Counted from the stretch's first letter, positions 24,638 through 37,811 are shown. The stretch is DNA of 64,000 nucleotides from Pirellulales bacterium (GCA_028066245.1 JALCBR010000003.1:62001-126000); one strand, 5' to 3'. The notes: generated by a model not told the origin, from the sequence alone. Translations and numbers: made by a program.

Positions 24638-25177
24638 TCAATCCAACACATACGGCGAATCCGGATCATCCTCATGCCGGATTTCATCAACCGGCGAACG
24701 GCGGCCCTCGCCGGCATAGAGCTGATTGGGAGCATTAAACACCCAGCCCGGCGTATTTCCCAAGCAACGATATGCGTGAACAACGCCTGGCGGAATGATC
24801 ACGATGCACGGATTTGTCACGCCAGCCACAACGCGATACTGACGGCGATACGTCGCCGAGTCCTTACGGTTGTCCCACAAGTAGATTTCGAAATCGCCTG
24901 GTCCGATAAAGGCAAAACAGTCCGTTTGATGTTGGTGCTCGTGCGGTCCACGTGCCTGACCCGGTTGTGTCTCGCTGACATAGCTCATGCGGGGACGCAA
25001 TTCCCACGCGAGTTCGTCCTCGCGGAAGAGCTCGACCAGCCAGCCGCGACCGTCCCGGTGGCGTTGCGGCGCGCGGATCAAGACTCCGTCGATTTCGCCA
25101 GCCAAAAATTCTGACGACGTGCGCCGAGTCGTCCGGCGTCGACGGGCTGTCCCAGTTTCGATCATGGTTGTTGTCAT
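24638..25177 (-). CDS. dTDP-4-dehydrorhamnose 3,5-epimerase-like cupin protein
   Basis: 179 residues of the RmlC cupin fold. RDGRGWLVELFREDEL, MSYVSETQPGQARGPHEHQHQTDCF and IIPPGVVHAYRCL follow the family order, with the His of ARGPHEHQ in the position of the catalytic base. The first 25 residues are basic and Thr-rich and lie outside the fold. The neighbouring rmlA supports a role in making a dTDP-deoxysugar, but the active-site region is atypical (RGPHEH in place of RGLHYQ), so it could be a 3- or 3,5-epimerase of different specificity or an isomerase. Confidence 0.8.
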   Translation of the reverse strand: MTTTMIETGTARRRRTTRRTSSEFLAGEIDGVLIRAPQRHRDGRGWLVELFREDELAWELRPRMSYVSETQPGQARGPHEHQHQTDCFAFIGPGDFEIYLWDNRKDSATYRRQYRVVAGVTNPCIVIIPPGVVHAYRCLGNTPGWVFNAPNQLYAGEGRRSPVDEIRHEDDPDSPYVLD

Positions 25178-25244
25178 CTTTTCTCTCGCCGTTCCTGTTT
25201 CGCAGGTGTGTGACGCACAACACGCCAGAGGTTCTTCTTTGCGC

Positions 25245-26330
25245 TCAAGCAGCGCGGCTGATGCCTTTTCGCTGAGGAGTTACGTCCGGCCTGTTGTCCT
25301 TCAAACCAGCTTGCGCGACGGCGCTTGGTGAAAATCCCCACTTTCGTAAGAAGCGCAAATAAGCACGAACGTGCCACCAAGCGTCGGCACTCCACAATCG
25401 TCGGCTGGCTCTCTGCTCCCAATGCCAGGCATAAGTCTTTCCATTGAACATGACCTGCCAGCCGCGTTGTTGCATCCTCAGGCAATAGTCCACATCTTCG
25501 AAGTACTTGCGGTAGGACTCGTCCAGCAACCCAACGTCATTCGCCGCGTCACGTCGGACGAATAGCAGGCAACCAGACACCCAATCGCAAGCGAACGCGT
25601 CTGAATGCTCGTGCTCGCCGTAAAAATGATCTCTCAACGTGGCGGAAAGCAGCTTTCCAAGCCCTAGCCGCCGGGCGGCGATTGTCCGCAACGTTTGAAA
25701 CCTCCGAGCCGGATAGCCATATGACCCGTCAGGGTGATAAAGTCGGCAGCCAGCCAAACCGCAGCGCGGATGAGAATCCATGAACTCAACCATCCGAGCA
25801 ATGGTTTGCTCTTCCGGTTCAAAAAACATGTCCGTGTTGAGCAACAACACGTACCGAGCGCCGCTGGCATCGAGGATCTTGTTCAGGTTTTCGGCGTAGG
25901 TCATTCGCCGATCATTGCGCAGGATTTCGACATGCGGAAAGTGTGACCTCCATTTTTCAGCACCAGCGTCAGAATGATTGTCGACAAGCAGCAATCGCAT
26001 TCGCACTTGATCGCCGGACGCCGCCAATGTTGACAAAAGCGGCGGCATGAAATTGTCTTCGTGAGTGTAAATCACGCCCAGATCGACATCGAATTCCGCA
26101 GCAGCAGGTGTCACAAAACAACCGAGAAGAGCGGGGGCTGGAGGCTTGAATTGAGCGCGCACAGAACGCCAGATTGGAGCAACAGACTCAACGGAGCGCC
26201 GGAAATGGCGCGGCAAACTAACACACGCCCCGCCTCTGAGCCAGATCAACCATGCCAGCAAAAATCGGCGCAGAGAGACTACGGTAGCAAGCTGGCAGTG
26301 CTGGCGCTCCGGGTGGCTATAAGGCGACAA
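25245..26330 (-). CDS. Glycosyltransferase family 2, WbbL-like
   Basis: 361 residues. The GT2 core begins near residue 80 (DLGVIYTHEDNFMPPLLSTL), with LLVDNHS and the DxD motif in LLLNTDMFFEP. FEDVDYCLRMQQRGWQV is the diagnostic ED-containing motif of rhamnosyltransferase-like GT2 enzymes. The first 75 residues contain a hydrophobic stretch (LLAWLIWLRGGACV) and may be a membrane-associated extension or an over-called start. It starts the polysaccharide gene run RmlC-RmlA-GT2 and lies 42 bases after dnaE. Confidence 0.86.
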   Translation of the reverse strand: MSPYSHPERQHCQLATVVSLRRFLLAWLIWLRGGACVSLPRHFRRSVESVAPIWRSVRAQFKPPAPALLGCFVTPAAAEFDVDLGVIYTHEDNFMPPLLSTLAASGDQVRMRLLLVDNHSDAGAEKWRSHFPHVEILRNDRRMTYAENLNKILDASGARYVLLLNTDMFFEPEEQTIARMVEFMDSHPRCGLAGCRLYHPDGSYGYPARRFQTLRTIAARRLGLGKLLSATLRDHFYGEHEHSDAFACDWVSGCLLFVRRDAANDVGLLDESYRKYFEDVDYCLRMQQRGWQVMFNGKTYAWHWEQRASRRLWSADAWWHVRAYLRFLRKWGFSPSAVAQAGLKDNRPDVTPQRKGISRAA

Positions 26331-26372
26331 GCACTGAAGTTCACCGCGAGTGAAAGAGAGCTCTCGCGATCG

Positions 26373-29957
<3,585 letters not shown>

Positions 29958-30140
29958 GGAGAATCCTTGCGCAGATGAACGGTCCGTCCGAAAGAAAGAT
30001 GCGCGCGAGAACCCGCGCGACGGCCAACCTCCATCGTAGCCGAGAAAGATGTGACCTCAAGGGATTGGGCGCGCATCAGCAAATCGCGGCCAAGTCACAA
30101 GATGTGTCGCTGACAAGAAACAAACGCCGCAGCCGGCCAA

Positions 30141-30578
30141 TCAGCCGGCTGCCACCGGTTGTGAAGCGATCTGCTCGATGCTCTCCAGATGTGCCCGCTC
30201 CATGCCGAGAATCTCCTCCGCCAAGTTGCGGGCTTCTGGCTCATGACTCAATGCGCCAACGCAATCCTCAAGATCCTCGACCGCTATTCGCTGATATCTT
30301 AGCAGCTCACCCAGCAGATAATCCAACGACAGGAAATGCAGATCTGTGAATTCCATGGGGAATTCATCAGGTGACGGCGCTTCGTCCATGTCTTGAATGA
30401 AGGCGGCGATTCTCTGCGACGCCTGTCGTTGATCCGCGATGATGTCATTGAGCATGTCTCGCCCGGCCGAATCCGAAGCATGCGCCCACGGGTCCGCATC
30501 ATGCAAGTACATCGGCAGCGAACGATACTCGATCGTCAGTAATCGGTTGAGTTGGCTCAATGTGTCCAAATCGCTCAT
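30141..30578 (-). CDS. Ferritin-like domain protein
   Basis: 145 residues, predicted all-helical. Glu in LTIEYRSLPMYL, Glu residues in LLGELLRYQRIAVEDLED and the Glu/His pair of GMERAHLESIEQ are spaced like the iron ligands of ferritin-like/bacterioferritin-type four-helix bundles. I read it as a ferritin-like protein; whether it binds iron is not shown. The ATG at 30578 (MSDLDTLSQ) was chosen; the open frame upstream overlaps the nuoN end and shows no similarity. It is the last gene downstream of the nuo operon (93-base gap). Confidence 0.65.
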   Translation of the reverse strand: MSDLDTLSQLNRLLTIEYRSLPMYLHDADPWAHASDSAGRDMLNDIIADQRQASQRIAAFIQDMDEAPSPDEFPMEFTDLHFLSLDYLLGELLRYQRIAVEDLEDCVGALSHEPEARNLAEEILGMERAHLESIEQIASQPVAAG

Positions 30579-30670
30579 GAGACGAATCGATGTCAAAACT
30601 ATGCTCAAGACGGACCAAAGAAATGCACTCAAACCAAGTTGCCCATGCCAGCGACCACATGGCAAAGGCA

Positions 30671-32626
30671 TCAAGAAAGCAATTGCGAACACGCAGCCAA
30701 CGCCCATTCACGCAGCGGACCCCAGAACAGGCCGAGCACAACAACCGGCAACGTTAACAGAAAGATGAACCAGCCATCAATATTTTTCCAAATGGGGAAA
30801 ACCGCTACTTGCTGACCTTCCTCAGGAACATCCAGGCACATCGCCTTAATCACGCGAAGATAATAGAACAGGCTGATCACGGTGTTGAGCGCCCCAACAA
30901 TCAACAACACCCACAACCCGGAATCCGCCAGGGCGGAGAAGACCAGCAGCTTGGCGGCAAAGCCAGCCAAGGGGGGAAGCCCAATCAGGCTCATTAACAG
31001 CAGAGAGAAGCACACCGCCAAGCCAGGGCTGGTGCGAATCAATCCAGCGTAGCTAGAGATCTCTTCACTGCCGGTCTGATTACGCAGGAAGGCGATGATG
31101 GCGAACGCCGTGAAATTCATAAACAAGTACACAGCCACGTACACCGCCAGGGCGGAGATGTGATCTTGCGCAAGTGTCGTTGACGTTCCGATGGACGGGA
31201 TTGCCCCCGCGACGGCGAACATCATGTAGCCAGCGTGAGCAATCGTGGAATAGGCCAAGAGCCGTTTGATATTGGATTGACCGTAAGCGGCCATGTTGCC
31301 AAAAGTACAAGTGATGGCCGCCAAGAACCCCACCAGGTAGGAGATATAGGTGCGAACCGGTCCCAAGCTTTCGTTGGCTACCTCCTGAGCTTCACGACGC
31401 TGCGCAATGCCCAACGCTCGAGCTTCCTCGGCAAGACGTTCTGCCTCGGCCGCTTGTTGCTCTGGAGAGAGCTGAGACTCATCAGGCTGTGTTAGTTCTG
31501 TTTGTTGGTCGGCACCTTGTTGGTCAGTACCTTGCTGATCGCCGCTTTGTTGATCGGTGTCTTGCTGATCGGTGCCTTGCTGATGATCAGCACCTGTGGT
31601 CTGCACATCCTGGCTGTTTTGCCCGGATGCACTGTTGCCATCCTGAATTCTTGCAGCAATGAAGATCTGGCTTGTTGTTTCACCGCTCGCGCTAGCAATG
31701 GAAGTCTGATCTACGCCGTTTGTTGTCTGAACCACCGATTGGTCTTCAGCATCAACCCAGGCAGACGCTTCTTGCACAAAGCCAAAACCGATTGCCACGC
31801 GAACGAGCAAAGCGATAGCGGCAGCTTTTGATGCTACGGACAGGAAGCCACCCACTTCCGCAGCGGCACCCTCAAACACGTCTGGAGCCCAAAAATGAAA
31901 TGGCACGGCAGAGAGTTTGAACGCCAGCCCAACCATGACCATCAATCCGCCCAAGCCCAAGACCCACAACACACTGCTTGAAGGATCTGCGGCCATGGTA
32001 TTTGCAAGCGATGCGCCAATGGACGGCAAGTGCACGGTCCCCGTCACGCCAGCGATGAGGCTGATGCCGTAAAGCATGATTCCCGCGGCGCCAGCTCCAT
32101 AGACGGCGAACTTCAACGCGGCCTCACTGGATTTGCGCCTGCCTTTGAGAATTCCGGCCAGCACGTAGGACGGGACGCTGGCCATTTCAAACGCCATAAA
32201 CACCATCAACAGATGATTGGCGGCCACCATCAAGCACATGCCCAACAAAGAGCCAAGCGCCAGTGTGTAGAAATCGGCGGCGTCTTCCCTGTCCGGGATG
32301 CCGGACCGCCAGGTAAAAACGACAAACAAGACCGCAAATGCCAAGAGGAAAATGCGGAAATAGATAGTGAACGAGTCAATCACCAGCATGCCGGTGAAAG
32401 CTTCTTGCGACGTGCCGGCAACTTGAGACCAACTGAACAAGGCGGCAACCAATCCGACCACCGTGCCAGCGAAAGCGACCAAGGTCGAGGAAAGCCGGTC
32501 ACCGATCACTAACCGGCACAAGAGCAGCAGGATAATTGTGCCGCACAGCGCCAACTCCGGCCCAAACAACGCAAGCGACCGCTGCGTGTCGTCAATCAGA
32601 GCGTCAATCTGTTCGTGAAATCCCAC
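30671..32626 (-). CDS. nuoN: NADH-quinone oxidoreductase subunit N, with Gln/Asp-rich insert
   Basis: 651 residues, clearly longer than the usual 480-500. It has the antiporter-like fold with proton-path Glu147 (FMAFEMASVPSYVL) and Lys237 (LAFKLSAVPFHFWAPD). Residues about 285-420 are a soluble, charged insert absent from typical NuoN. It contains five consecutive (G/D/S)(T/A/G)DQQ pentapeptides at 351-375, followed by a likely helix (EQQAAEAERLAEEARALG). The fold resumes with ISYLVGFLAAITCTFGN. NuoN is a proton-translocating membrane subunit of complex I. It is the last nuo gene of the operon. Confidence 0.93.
   Translation of the reverse strand: MGFHEQIDALIDDTQRSLALFGPELALCGTIILLLLCRLVIGDRLSSTLVAFAGTVVGLVAALFSWSQVAGTSQEAFTGMLVIDSFTIYFRIFLLAFAVLFVVFTWRSGIPDREDAADFYTLALGSLLGMCLMVAANHLLMVFMAFEMASVPSYVLAGILKGRRKSSEAALKFAVYGAGAAGIMLYGISLIAGVTGTVHLPSIGASLANTMAADPSSSVLWVLGLGGLMVMVGLAFKLSAVPFHFWAPDVFEGAAAEVGGFLSVASKAAAIALLVRVAIGFGFVQEASAWVDAEDQSVVQTTNGVDQTSIASASGETTSQIFIAARIQDGNSASGQNSQDVQTTGADHQQGTDQQDTDQQSGDQQGTDQQGADQQTELTQPDESQLSPEQQAAEAERLAEEARALGIAQRREAQEVANESLGPVRTYISYLVGFLAAITCTFGNMAAYGQSNIKRLLAYSTIAHAGYMMFAVAGAIPSIGTSTTLAQDHISALAVYVAVYLFMNFTAFAIIAFLRNQTGSEEISSYAGLIRTSPGLAVCFSLLLMSLIGLPPLAGFAAKLLVFSALADSGLWVLLIVGALNTVISLFYYLRVIKAMCLDVPEEGQQVAVFPIWKNIDGWFIFLLTLPVVVLGLFWGPLREWALAACSQLLS
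31502..31576 (-). repeat. 15-bp tandem repeat (five units) inside nuoN
   Basis: Five consecutive 15-base units start at 31502, 31517, 31532, 31547 and 31562, all of the form TTG(T/C)TG(G/A)TC followed by six variable bases. A partial sixth unit starts at 31577. On the coding strand each encodes a pentapeptide ending DQQ. Units differ mainly at third positions, so the array has had time to diverge but keeps phase and protein sequence. Confidence 0.85.
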
Positions 32627-32699
32627 GGGCGTCTTTGTGAAGCGTTAGTGGCTGTTGCGAAATGCTGAATCTGCGAATGCGATAAATCTTTGGCGCAGG

Positions 32700-34823
32700 C
32701 TACGGTTCATTGCCGGTCTTCGCGAGGACCTCACCAGGCTGCTGATCTCCTGGTTGGGAACTCACGACCAGAGGATCCTCAGGCGCGTTCTCAGCTTCAT
32801 CCTGACGAATCTTCCAGGCGACGTTGTTATCCACCACGGCATCAACGCTAGGCGTCATGTAGCTCCAGATCGCGCTGGGATAGACGCCAAACAGGATCGC
32901 AAAGGCGATCAACGGCGCGATGATCAGCTTTTCGCGGACTGTCATCGGCGTCAGAGCTTCTGGATGAGGCCCTTTGTATTCCGGACCGAGGAACACCCGC
33001 TGTACCGTCCAAAGAATGTAGCCAGCGGTGAAGATCACGACCGAAGCCGTCACAATCGCCAGGAAGTAACTGAAACTCCAGGCGGAGAGCGTCACATAGA
33101 TTTCCCCAATGAATCCGCACAACCCTGGCAGGCCCATTCCGGCAAAGAAGATCACAATTGAAACGCCGCCGTAGACAGGCATTTTGGCGAACAACCCGCC
33201 AAACTCGTTGAGATTGCGATGGTGCACGCGGTCATAAACCACACCCACCAGGAAGAACATCCCAGCGGAGGAAATACCGTGAGCAATCATCTGGAACATG
33301 GCGCCGTTCATGCCCAGCTTCCAGCCGTGTGTGTCATAACCTGCCGCGGCACTTCCCGCCGCCAAGCTGACCACACCCATCCCCAGCAGGACGTAGCCCA
33401 TGTGGCTGACAGAACTGTAAGCGACGAGCCGCTTGAAGTCTCGTTGGGCGAGGGCCGCGAAGGCGCCATAGACCATGCTCAAGACGCCAATTCCGCAAAC
33501 CCACCAAGCCAGGTCAAACCCGGCAGCCGGGCAAATGGGATAGCAAATACGGATAATCCCGTATCCTCCCAGCTTCAACAGAATGCCGGCCAGAATCATG
33601 GAGATGGGCGTGGGAGCTTCCACGTGAGCGTCAGGCAACCACGTATGAACCGGAACTGCCGGAACCTTAATGGCGAATCCAATGAACAGCAGGATGAATG
33701 CCCAAATCTGGACTCGAGCCCCGAGTACTTCCTGATTGAACAAATCCGTATGCTGACCCATGGCCGTCAAAGCCAGCAGGTTGAACGTGTGGATCTTGAG
33801 ATCAGGACTGAATGCCGGCAGCGTTGCCGTACTGTCCGAACCGACATCGTCAGCCTCAACCTGAGCGCTACCATCTCCCAAAGCTTTCGCCGTTACGAGC
33901 CCGGCGGCATCTGAACCGTTGACCGCTTCCGCAACCTCAGCCGCTGTGGGCGCTTGAGCACCCCAAGTGACTTGGATCATTGACCCACTCTCACCCTTTT
34001 CCACGGCTACGGACAGCTCATCACCACTGTTTTCAAAATGAATACCGAGCGGATCTTTTCCCGCCGTGACATCATCCGTGCGTTGAAAGCTGATCCGCTG
34101 GTTGACGTCGTCACTCTCGGTGATGAAGAGCCCGAGCTGACCTTGGACCGAGTCCGGTACATGCAGGTCAGCCCATTTCACCGCAGCGTTTTGGTTTCCG
34201 TAGAGGTCAGACGCTTTGGCTAACGTTCGCATGTCGCTGTTGAAGTACAGCATCAAGATTGCGACGAGCATCAACACGCCGCCAAAGAGCGTGTAGAGAA
34301 AGAACTTGATGGCCGCGTATTCTCGCCGTGGTCCCCCCCACACTCCGATGAGGAAGTACATCGGCAGAAGCATGACTTCCCAGAACACGTAAAACAGGAA
34401 GAAATCGAGCGCCAAAAAGACGCCCATCACGCCGGTTTCCAATAACAGGAACAGAACACAATAGGCTTTCACATGCTTGGTGATCGGCCAACTGGCCCAC
34501 ATCGCGAGCATGGTGATAAATGACGTCAGCAACACCAGCGGAAAGCTGATACCGTCCGTGCCCATGAAGTAATGAATATTGAATGACTCAATCCAAGGGA
34601 CACTGAACGTCTTTTGCATCTTGGCGACGCCCAATTCGAAACCGGCGCTATCACTGGTTCCGGGAATGGCCATGAACACGGTCATGGCAAAAACAACCGC
34701 CGTTACGGCCAGGGAGAATGTCTTGGCCGCGTCTGGGTTGTCCTTGGGGATCATTAACGCCACAACCAAGGCGCCCAAGGTTGGGAGAAAAACCACCAGG
34801 CTGAGAAGAATGATCGGCGTCAT
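32700..34823 (-). CDS. nuoM: NADH-quinone oxidoreductase subunit M, with large insert
   Basis: 707 residues, about 200 longer than usual NuoM. Key residues are Glu149 in FYVFWEVMLLPMYF and Lys386 in FAIKVPAVPVHTWLPDAH. Between the helix ending near 195 and the one starting near 345 lies a soluble segment of about 135 residues, rich in Asp, Glu, Ser and Val, which looks like a small beta-rich domain (SVAVEKGESGSMIQVTW). The C-terminal tail is also longer and acidic. It forms one of the three proton channels of complex I. It is flanked by nuoL and nuoN in the usual order. Confidence 0.94.
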   Translation of the reverse strand: MTPIILLSLVVFLPTLGALVVALMIPKDNPDAAKTFSLAVTAVVFAMTVFMAIPGTSDSAGFELGVAKMQKTFSVPWIESFNIHYFMGTDGISFPLVLLTSFITMLAMWASWPITKHVKAYCVLFLLLETGVMGVFLALDFFLFYVFWEVMLLPMYFLIGVWGGPRREYAAIKFFLYTLFGGVLMLVAILMLYFNSDMRTLAKASDLYGNQNAAVKWADLHVPDSVQGQLGLFITESDDVNQRISFQRTDDVTAGKDPLGIHFENSGDELSVAVEKGESGSMIQVTWGAQAPTAAEVAEAVNGSDAAGLVTAKALGDGSAQVEADDVGSDSTATLPAFSPDLKIHTFNLLALTAMGQHTDLFNQEVLGARVQIWAFILLFIGFAIKVPAVPVHTWLPDAHVEAPTPISMILAGILLKLGGYGIIRICYPICPAAGFDLAWWVCGIGVLSMVYGAFAALAQRDFKRLVAYSSVSHMGYVLLGMGVVSLAAGSAAAGYDTHGWKLGMNGAMFQMIAHGISSAGMFFLVGVVYDRVHHRNLNEFGGLFAKMPVYGGVSIVIFFAGMGLPGLCGFIGEIYVTLSAWSFSYFLAIVTASVVIFTAGYILWTVQRVFLGPEYKGPHPEALTPMTVREKLIIAPLIAFAILFGVYPSAIWSYMTPSVDAVVDNNVAWKIRQDEAENAPEDPLVVSSQPGDQQPGEVLAKTGNEP

Positions 34824-34897
34824 GGAAGCGATGGATTCGTTGGTTGGAATCGCAAGAGTGGAATGAAATCAAACAGTGCATACGCGGCGATGGCGCG

Positions 34898-37396
34898 TTA
34901 GTGACCCGCGTTGAGGAAGCTGCTGTATTCAATCAGCACGAACAGCACGACGGTCCCCAGTACGATAAACAGCACGTACTGCCGGAGCTTGCCGGTCTGC
35001 ACGTTGCGGAACCAATTGGCGACCGAATAGATCCAACCAGCGGTCAAGTTGACCAATCCGTCGACCAAGCCTTTATCGATGATTGCATCACCTGTGTCAG
35101 AAACCTTGCGAGCAACTTTTGCCGTCCCGTTGACCACCCAGTCAATCGCACGGCGGTCAAACTTGGCCACCAACTTGGAGACAAAGTGCGTGGGCTTAAA
35201 AAATAGGATGTGGTACAGCTCATCAAAGTACCACTTGTTGCGGAAAAAGCCGTAGACAGGTGCAAATTGTTTGGCAGCATCCTCCGCACTGATCCGTTGC
35301 AGTCCGTACATGACAAATGCCAGCAAGAACCCAGCCATTGCCGTGCCGAAGGCGACCAAAGTCGCCATGACATGAATCTCTTCCGCGTGCGATGCAGCTT
35401 CCGCCGGATACGTCACGTCGAAGTTGACGCCGGTTCCAGCACCATCAGCTGTGCCCGCAGGCCGCGCCGTCTCTAGCAAGGCCGTGACGCCCAATTCTTT
35501 GTGGTTGCCGCTGTCCGCATCCGTACCCCAAGGGATGGACCAACCAACGGCAACAGCCAATACGGCCAGCACCACCAAGGGCACGTACATCACCTTCGGT
35601 GACTCATGGGCGTGATCGTAGACGTGCTGATCTCGCGGCTTGCCGGAAAAGGTCAAGAACCATAAACGGAACATATAAAAGGCCGTGATCGCGGCTCCGC
35701 CTGCGGCGACAAAAAACAGAATCTTGTGCGACGGATTGGCATCCGTGAAGCTGATCGCCTGGGCGATAATTGCGTCTTTTGAGTAGTAGCCGGAAAAGCC
35801 AATCAGGAACGGAATGCCGGCTCCGGCGATGGCCAAACAGCCCACCAGCATGGTGTAGGCCGTCCACGGCATCTTCTTCCGCAAGCCACCCATCTGCGGC
35901 ATTTCGTTGGTGTGACAGGCGTGAATCACCGAACCCGAACACATGAATAACAGGCTCTTAAAGAACGCGTGCGTGATCAGATGAAACAGCCCTGCGATCC
36001 AACCACCCATCCCCAAGGCCAACATCATGTAGCCGAGTTGACTGACCGTTGAGAAAGCGAGCACGCGTTTGATATCAGTGGCGACAATGGCAATGGTGGC
36101 CGCCATGAACAGCGTAATGCCGCCAACGTACGCGATGATCAGTAAAACCTCCGGCGTGAAGACCGGATAGAACCGGCCAACCAAGTAAACGCCAGCAGCC
36201 ACCATCGTGGCCGAGTGCACCAAAGCGGAGACCGGCGTGGGGCCTTCCATCGCGTCAGGCAACCACGTCTGCAAAGGGAATTGGGCGCTCTTGCCAACAC
36301 AACCGCAGAAGATGCCCAAGCCAGCGACAATCAGCAGACCATAGCTGAAGCTCGCGGGATTGCTCGCGTTCGCGTCAGTAGTATCGTCACCAGATTCACC
36401 TTCAGTGGAGGCACCGCCAACCTGAACCAGCCCGTCCTTCGTTGTCATCTGGTGTTGATTTTCGGCCGGGCGAATCAGACTGAACAACCCGGGCTGTCCG
36501 TCAACATCGCCAAAAGAGAATGTGCCAAAACTGGCCCAAAGGGCAGCCAGCCCAATCAACATGCCGAAGTCGCCAACCCGGTTCATGATGAACGCTTTGT
36601 TGGCCGCGGTACTGGCGCTCTTGCGTTCGATGTAAAAGCCAATCAGGAAATACGAACAAACGCCGACCAGCTCCCAAAAGACGAACACCATCAACACATT
36701 GCCGGCGATAACCAACCCCAGCATGCTGAAACAAAACAGCGACAGATACTGAAAGAACCGGTGGAATCGCCCAGGGCGGCGGAGGTGCTTGCCATCGGAT
36801 AGCGTGACTTCATGGTCGGTCACGTCATGCAATTCTTCATGCATGTAGCCGCCAGCATAAAAATGAATGCAGGAGGCAATAAACGTGACCATCACAAACA
36901 TCACGATGGTCAACGTGTCGATGTGATAACCGATCGACATCTTGGGGATGCCGGGAGGGCTGATCGTGTACCAATCATCGGCCACATAATCTGGACCATG
37001 CGCGGCGCTGGCGTGGTCTTTGCCGACACCACCTTCTTTGTGATCGTCGTCGGTCAACGCGATGAACTGCGAGTCCTGACCTTTCTCGACAAGTTTTCCC
37101 TCGGCAAGACTTTCACCGAGATGATCTGCACCTGCTGAGTGACTCCCCGCGGCATGTTCTTCATGCCCTCCATGTCCATGGGCATCGTGCTCATGGACTT
37201 CAGGGATTCCATGTGTGGAGAGCCAAATACACATGGCCGTGAAGGACAGCACGAACGAGCCGAGAATAGCGCCCGTGGCGATATAGTGGGTGGGAACGTG
37301 GGCTTTGCGCATGGCCGCGCCGAACAGCACGATCACAACGAACGAGATCAGCGGCAGCAGGACCGCGGCTCCCAATATCGTCGGCAAGTAGTCCAA
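34898..37396 (-). CDS. nuoL: NADH-quinone oxidoreductase subunit L, with His-rich insert
   Basis: 832 residues, about 200 longer than usual. It has Glu242 in FVFWELVGVCSYFLIGFYIE and Lys369 in CVGKSAQFPLQTWLPDAMEGPTP, the conserved proton-path pair. Two soluble inserts stand out: residues 63-135, very rich in His and Gly (HEHDAHGHGGHEEH), and residues about 305-350, acidic. A further loop near 580-660 is also enlarged. The long lateral helix and C-terminal anchor are present. The His-rich insert resembles metal-binding tracts. First of the three antiporter-like genes in the operon. Confidence 0.95.
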   Translation of the reverse strand: MDYLPTILGAAVLLPLISFVVIVLFGAAMRKAHVPTHYIATGAILGSFVLSFTAMCIWLSTHGIPEVHEHDAHGHGGHEEHAAGSHSAGADHLGESLAEGKLVEKGQDSQFIALTDDDHKEGGVGKDHASAAHGPDYVADDWYTISPPGIPKMSIGYHIDTLTIVMFVMVTFIASCIHFYAGGYMHEELHDVTDHEVTLSDGKHLRRPGRFHRFFQYLSLFCFSMLGLVIAGNVLMVFVFWELVGVCSYFLIGFYIERKSASTAANKAFIMNRVGDFGMLIGLAALWASFGTFSFGDVDGQPGLFSLIRPAENQHQMTTKDGLVQVGGASTEGESGDDTTDANASNPASFSYGLLIVAGLGIFCGCVGKSAQFPLQTWLPDAMEGPTPVSALVHSATMVAAGVYLVGRFYPVFTPEVLLIIAYVGGITLFMAATIAIVATDIKRVLAFSTVSQLGYMMLALGMGGWIAGLFHLITHAFFKSLLFMCSGSVIHACHTNEMPQMGGLRKKMPWTAYTMLVGCLAIAGAGIPFLIGFSGYYSKDAIIAQAISFTDANPSHKILFFVAAGGAAITAFYMFRLWFLTFSGKPRDQHVYDHAHESPKVMYVPLVVLAVLAVAVGWSIPWGTDADSGNHKELGVTALLETARPAGTADGAGTGVNFDVTYPAEAASHAEEIHVMATLVAFGTAMAGFLLAFVMYGLQRISAEDAAKQFAPVYGFFRNKWYFDELYHILFFKPTHFVSKLVAKFDRRAIDWVVNGTAKVARKVSDTGDAIIDKGLVDGLVNLTAGWIYSVANWFRNVQTGKLRQYVLFIVLGTVVLFVLIEYSSFLNAGH

Positions 37397-37404
37397 AGTT
37401 CCCT

Positions 37405-37749
37405 CTAACCTTTCAGCTCGTCAGCCCGATCCACGTCGATCGTGGCACGGTTGTTGTAGTAATTGAGCGCGATTGCCAATGCCACGGCAGCTTCCGCAGC
37501 GGCCAACACAATCACAAACAGCGCAATCAACTGCCCATCGACACCCAATGCGTAGTCCGGGTTTCTACGGAGAAACTCACTGCCAAAAGCAACAAAGTTG
37601 AGATTGGCCCCGTTAATGACCAATTCAATCCCCATCAAGATGCCCAGCCCGTTCCGCTTGGTGGCCATGCAGACCACTCCGCAAACGAACATCACGGCAC
37701 CCACGGCCATGAAGTGCGATGCGCCAACGGGATCGGTAAGGAGGTTCAT
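37405..37749 (-). CDS. nuoK: NADH-quinone oxidoreductase subunit K
   Basis: 114 residues with three transmembrane helices. The conserved buried glutamates lie in GILMGIELVINGANLNFV and in VIVLAAAEAAVALAIAL, both required for proton movement in complex I. The ATG at 37749 starts at the first helix; the frame is open much further upstream but that part overlaps nuoJ. It ends nine bases before the nuoL start, so the two are co-translated. Confidence 0.95.
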   Translation of the reverse strand: MNLLTDPVGASHFMAVGAVMFVCGVVCMATKRNGLGILMGIELVINGANLNFVAFGSEFLRRNPDYALGVDGQLIALFVIVLAAAEAAVALAIALNYYNNRATIDVDRADELKG

Positions 37750-37811
37750 GTCGCTTGACTTTGTCGTCTGACTATGGAGAGCAGGCAGTTGCTTGATTTC
37801 TTGAAACGGGC

